A stretch of DNA of 64,000 nucleotides from NCBI GenBank assembly GCA_029641185.1, contig JAPWGK010000012.1, positions 682,001 to 746,000 of the forward strand, in the 5' to 3' direction. Numbering within the stretch: the stretch's first letter is position 1; each line of letters begins with the position of its first letter. This document shows, one piece after another, positions 61,601 to 64,000 of this stretch. Both the position numbers and the translations under genes were made by a program. Origin of the DNA: Pseudofabraea citricarpa (taxonomy: Eukaryota > Ascomycota > Leotiomycetes > Helotiales > Dermateaceae). The notes below the pieces were generated by a model that saw only the letters and a program-made list of their open reading frames with translations, made no database searches and was not told the DNA's origin.

Positions 61601-64000
61601 AGAGAAATTATATTTAAGAGATAAATAAAAGTTATAAAAAATCTACTAAAAAGGGGATAAATAAGTAGATTAATAATATAAGCTTACCTTCTCTTATTTA
61701 GCTTAATAAGAAATATTTAAGTTATAAGAAAAAATTAAAGTTATTTTAAAACCTTTTAATTTTATCTAATAAAATAAGAATATATCTTTAAATTATATAT
61801 TATAAACCTAGAAAATTAGGAATATAATTAGATATAATTATATTTACTTTTAACTAAGCTAAAAACGTAAAGTTATAAATATAATAACTTTAAGTTACTT
61901 CTTTTAGGTAAATATAAGCTAGAAATTCTTACTTAGAAATTATAAGCTCTCGTTTACCTAGTAGTTATTTAGGTTAATAAGAATAATAAGAAATATCTTA
62001 TTATAATATAAAAGGTTAAAAATCTAGTAAAAAAATATAAGATACTAGTAAAAATATAAAAAAAGAGTATTTATAGATTCTTAAATAACTTATAATATTA
62101 TTTACTAGGCTCGTTTAAGTACTTATTTACTTTTATTTATCTAATTTATAATATATTTATTTTACTTTTAGAGACGATACTAGTATTTAAGAATATCTAG
62201 CTTAAATATCTTAGTAATATTAGTTAATAAAAGTTAATATTTACTTTCTTACTAATAAACCTAGAATTTTATTTATTTACTAATATAAATAAAATAACTA
62301 TTAAGTTTATTAATTCTAAGATTTATAAGGTTTAAGTTAAGACCTTAATAAAATAATACTAAAAGATATCTAATTATAACCCCTTAAATAATTAGCTTTA
62401 TTATTATATTAGTATTTTATTTAGCTAAGATAATATATTATAACTATTTTATTAAAATAAATCTCTTATTATTCTTATCCCTTTTTTTATTATATAATAA
62501 ATTATCTTAATATTTTTTAAGATTATTATCTTATATAAAAATTAAGAAAAAAAGAAATTAATTAAGATAAAAGATAAAAATCTATTAGTAATTAGCTACG
62601 TCTACTTATTTTTAATATCCTAAGACTAAGAGCTTCTTAAGAAAGAGGGTTATATAATATTACCTAAAACCTATCTAATAATATTTAATATAACTTTCTA
62701 GGTACTTAAAGATACCTTAAACCTAAGGACTTTAATAATACCTTTTATTTTAGTAACTAAAAGTATATATAAAGATCTTAAGATAATAAAGCTTAATATA
62801 AAAAATCCTAGAGCCGAAACCCCTAGTAAGGTTATTAAGCGTATTCGACCTAAGTATATTCTCTTAATCTTATTATTTACTTTTTATTAACCGGTCTTTT
62901 TATCTTAGTATTAAATTAAGTCTAATATTTTACTTTTTATTAATAGAATTTCCTAGTAATAATATAAAAAGCTTTATTTAGAGAGTATTTTTCTCTTATA
63001 TTATAAAGAAAAAGGATATAAAAGATACTTATAATTATAAGAATAAAAAGAAGAAGGATATAATTTAATAGGTATTTAATAAATTACGCGCGCTTTTATA
63101 TATAATAAATTATTATATTCTTAAACGTCTTCTTTATAACTTTAACTTTTATTAGTATTTATATATTATTTTTATTTTTATATAATACCTAGTTATAAGC
63201 TTAAAGTTACTCGAATACTTTAGTAATAAGTTTTATATTAAGCTTATAATACTTATTCTTAATAAACTTTTAGATAAATACGAAGCTAAGAAAAATAACC
63301 TCTTTCTTATCTCTAAGTTTTATCTTAGGTATATAAATAAGATATTACCTAGTTAATATTTACTAGATAATATAAATATCTTTTAGTATTTTAAACTTCT
63401 TTTAGATAACTAGCTTATAAGAGGTTATATATAAGTTACTAAAGTTTTACTTATTTTTAGAGAACTAAAAGAGGAATTAAAGAAATTAAAAGTAATATAA
63501 GTTATTTATTTCCTACTAGGTTATTTTAATTATAATATAAAAGCTAGATATATTAACTCTTTTAATATATCTTATAATCGTATAATTAGATTATTATAGC
63601 TAGTAAATTATTTAATTAAACTTAGTTTCTTTTTTTATAAAATTAAAAATAAATAATATTAGTTTTTTAAAGAAATTAAGTAAAAAGATATATTAAAGCC
63701 TAAACTTAATAAGTAAGATCCGTAAAAGGATAATAATAATTATATCCGAGTAAAAGGTTTTATTATCCTTAGGTATATAAAAGCTAAGAGAATAATTAAT
63801 AATAAAAAACTTATATTTATTATAAAGTTAACTTAAACTAAAGATATTAAAGATTATAAGGTATATAAAATTAATAAAAGCGAGATAAATAAGTTAATAA
63901 ATAATATAACTAATAATAAAAGCTTTAGAAAAATAATATCCCCTAATAAATTTACCTAATAGGTTAGAAAATATATTAAAAGCTTAAGAGACCTTATTAT
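58624..64000 (+). pseudogene. Long RIPed region, probably one or more transposon ORF relics, unassigned
   Basis: The plus strand is more coherent than the minus over long stretches (for example 60,180-61,100 and 62,800-63,600), with breaks almost only at TAA/TAG. The residue mix there suggests proline-, serine-, glutamine- and arginine-rich disordered protein before mutation. No catalytic motif of a retrotransposon, Helitron, tyrosine recombinase or DDE transposase could be read. No LTR or TIR ends are seen, and the element probably runs past the window end. Confidence 0.3.

Noticed and set aside
14900..64000. Mitochondrial DNA, because of the extreme AT content
   Set aside because: No mitochondrial genes, rRNA or tRNA; content is nested nuclear transposons with RIP.
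14900..64000. Starship-type element with a DUF3435 tyrosine recombinase
   Set aside because: No recombinase motif or cargo gene set could be read.

Overview
The window looks like nuclear DNA of a filamentous ascomycete (Pezizomycotina). Three things show this: short fungal introns (about 46-70 nt), fungal gene families, and long AT-rich blocks carrying the mark of repeat-induced point mutation (RIP). In those blocks CpA/TpG is largely replaced by TpA, and open frames are broken almost only by TAA and TAG. No genus can be named from the sequence.

Layout. (1) 1-5.2 kb, normal base composition: a possible HET-domain remnant, an AYR1-like short-chain dehydrogenase (minus), a bZIP-ankyrin regulator (minus), a possible amidoligase fragment and an AIG2/gamma-glutamylcyclotransferase-like gene (plus). 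(2) 5.2-8.4 kb, RIPed: a 765-bp TIR element with TA target sites, a Copia gag-protease relic, and a 5' LTR of Copia family A that itself carries a solo LTR of family B with a 5-bp target-site duplication (TSD). (3) 8.5-14.8 kb, normal composition: a protein-kinase-like pseudogene with six in-frame stops, an amidase gene of about 12 exons (minus), an unusual array of ACCGATGAG motifs, and a small two-exon ORF with in-frame TAG codons. (4) 14.9-64 kb: one very AT-rich block of nested transposons.

The nest can be ordered from LTRs and TSDs. The outermost element is a family C Copia (5' LTR 15,486-15,682). A family B Copia sits in it (LTRs 15,778-15,986 and 42,698-42,907, TSD ATTAT). Family B was split by a near-complete family A Copia (19,348-26,107; two 617-bp LTRs; TSD AAATA). 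Between the family B RNase H end and its 3' LTR lies a further ~14 kb. On the minus strand this holds a relic of a Tnp2-type (CACTA/Plavaka-like) transposase and a relic of a SNF2-family helicase. It also holds a heptapeptide-repeat frame, tandem repeats and AGCTTAAG-rich arrays. A second, complete family C copy (46,919-54,597, TSD AATAA) lies in reverse inside the first, making inverted-repeat arms of about 4 kb. A reversed family A 3' end (55,228-56,254) and a larger copy of the TIR element (56,255-58,621), which contains a family C fragment, follow. The last 5.4 kb is degenerate and unassigned.

In function, the only plausibly working genes are in 1-5 kb and 10.9-13.5 kb (lipid/carbonyl reduction, transcription control, glutamyl-peptide chemistry, amide hydrolysis). 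The rest is a silenced transposon graveyard in which mutation load ranks insertions by age. The most novel item is the ~14 kb insertion that pairs a Tnp2 transposase with a SNF2 ATPase on one strand.
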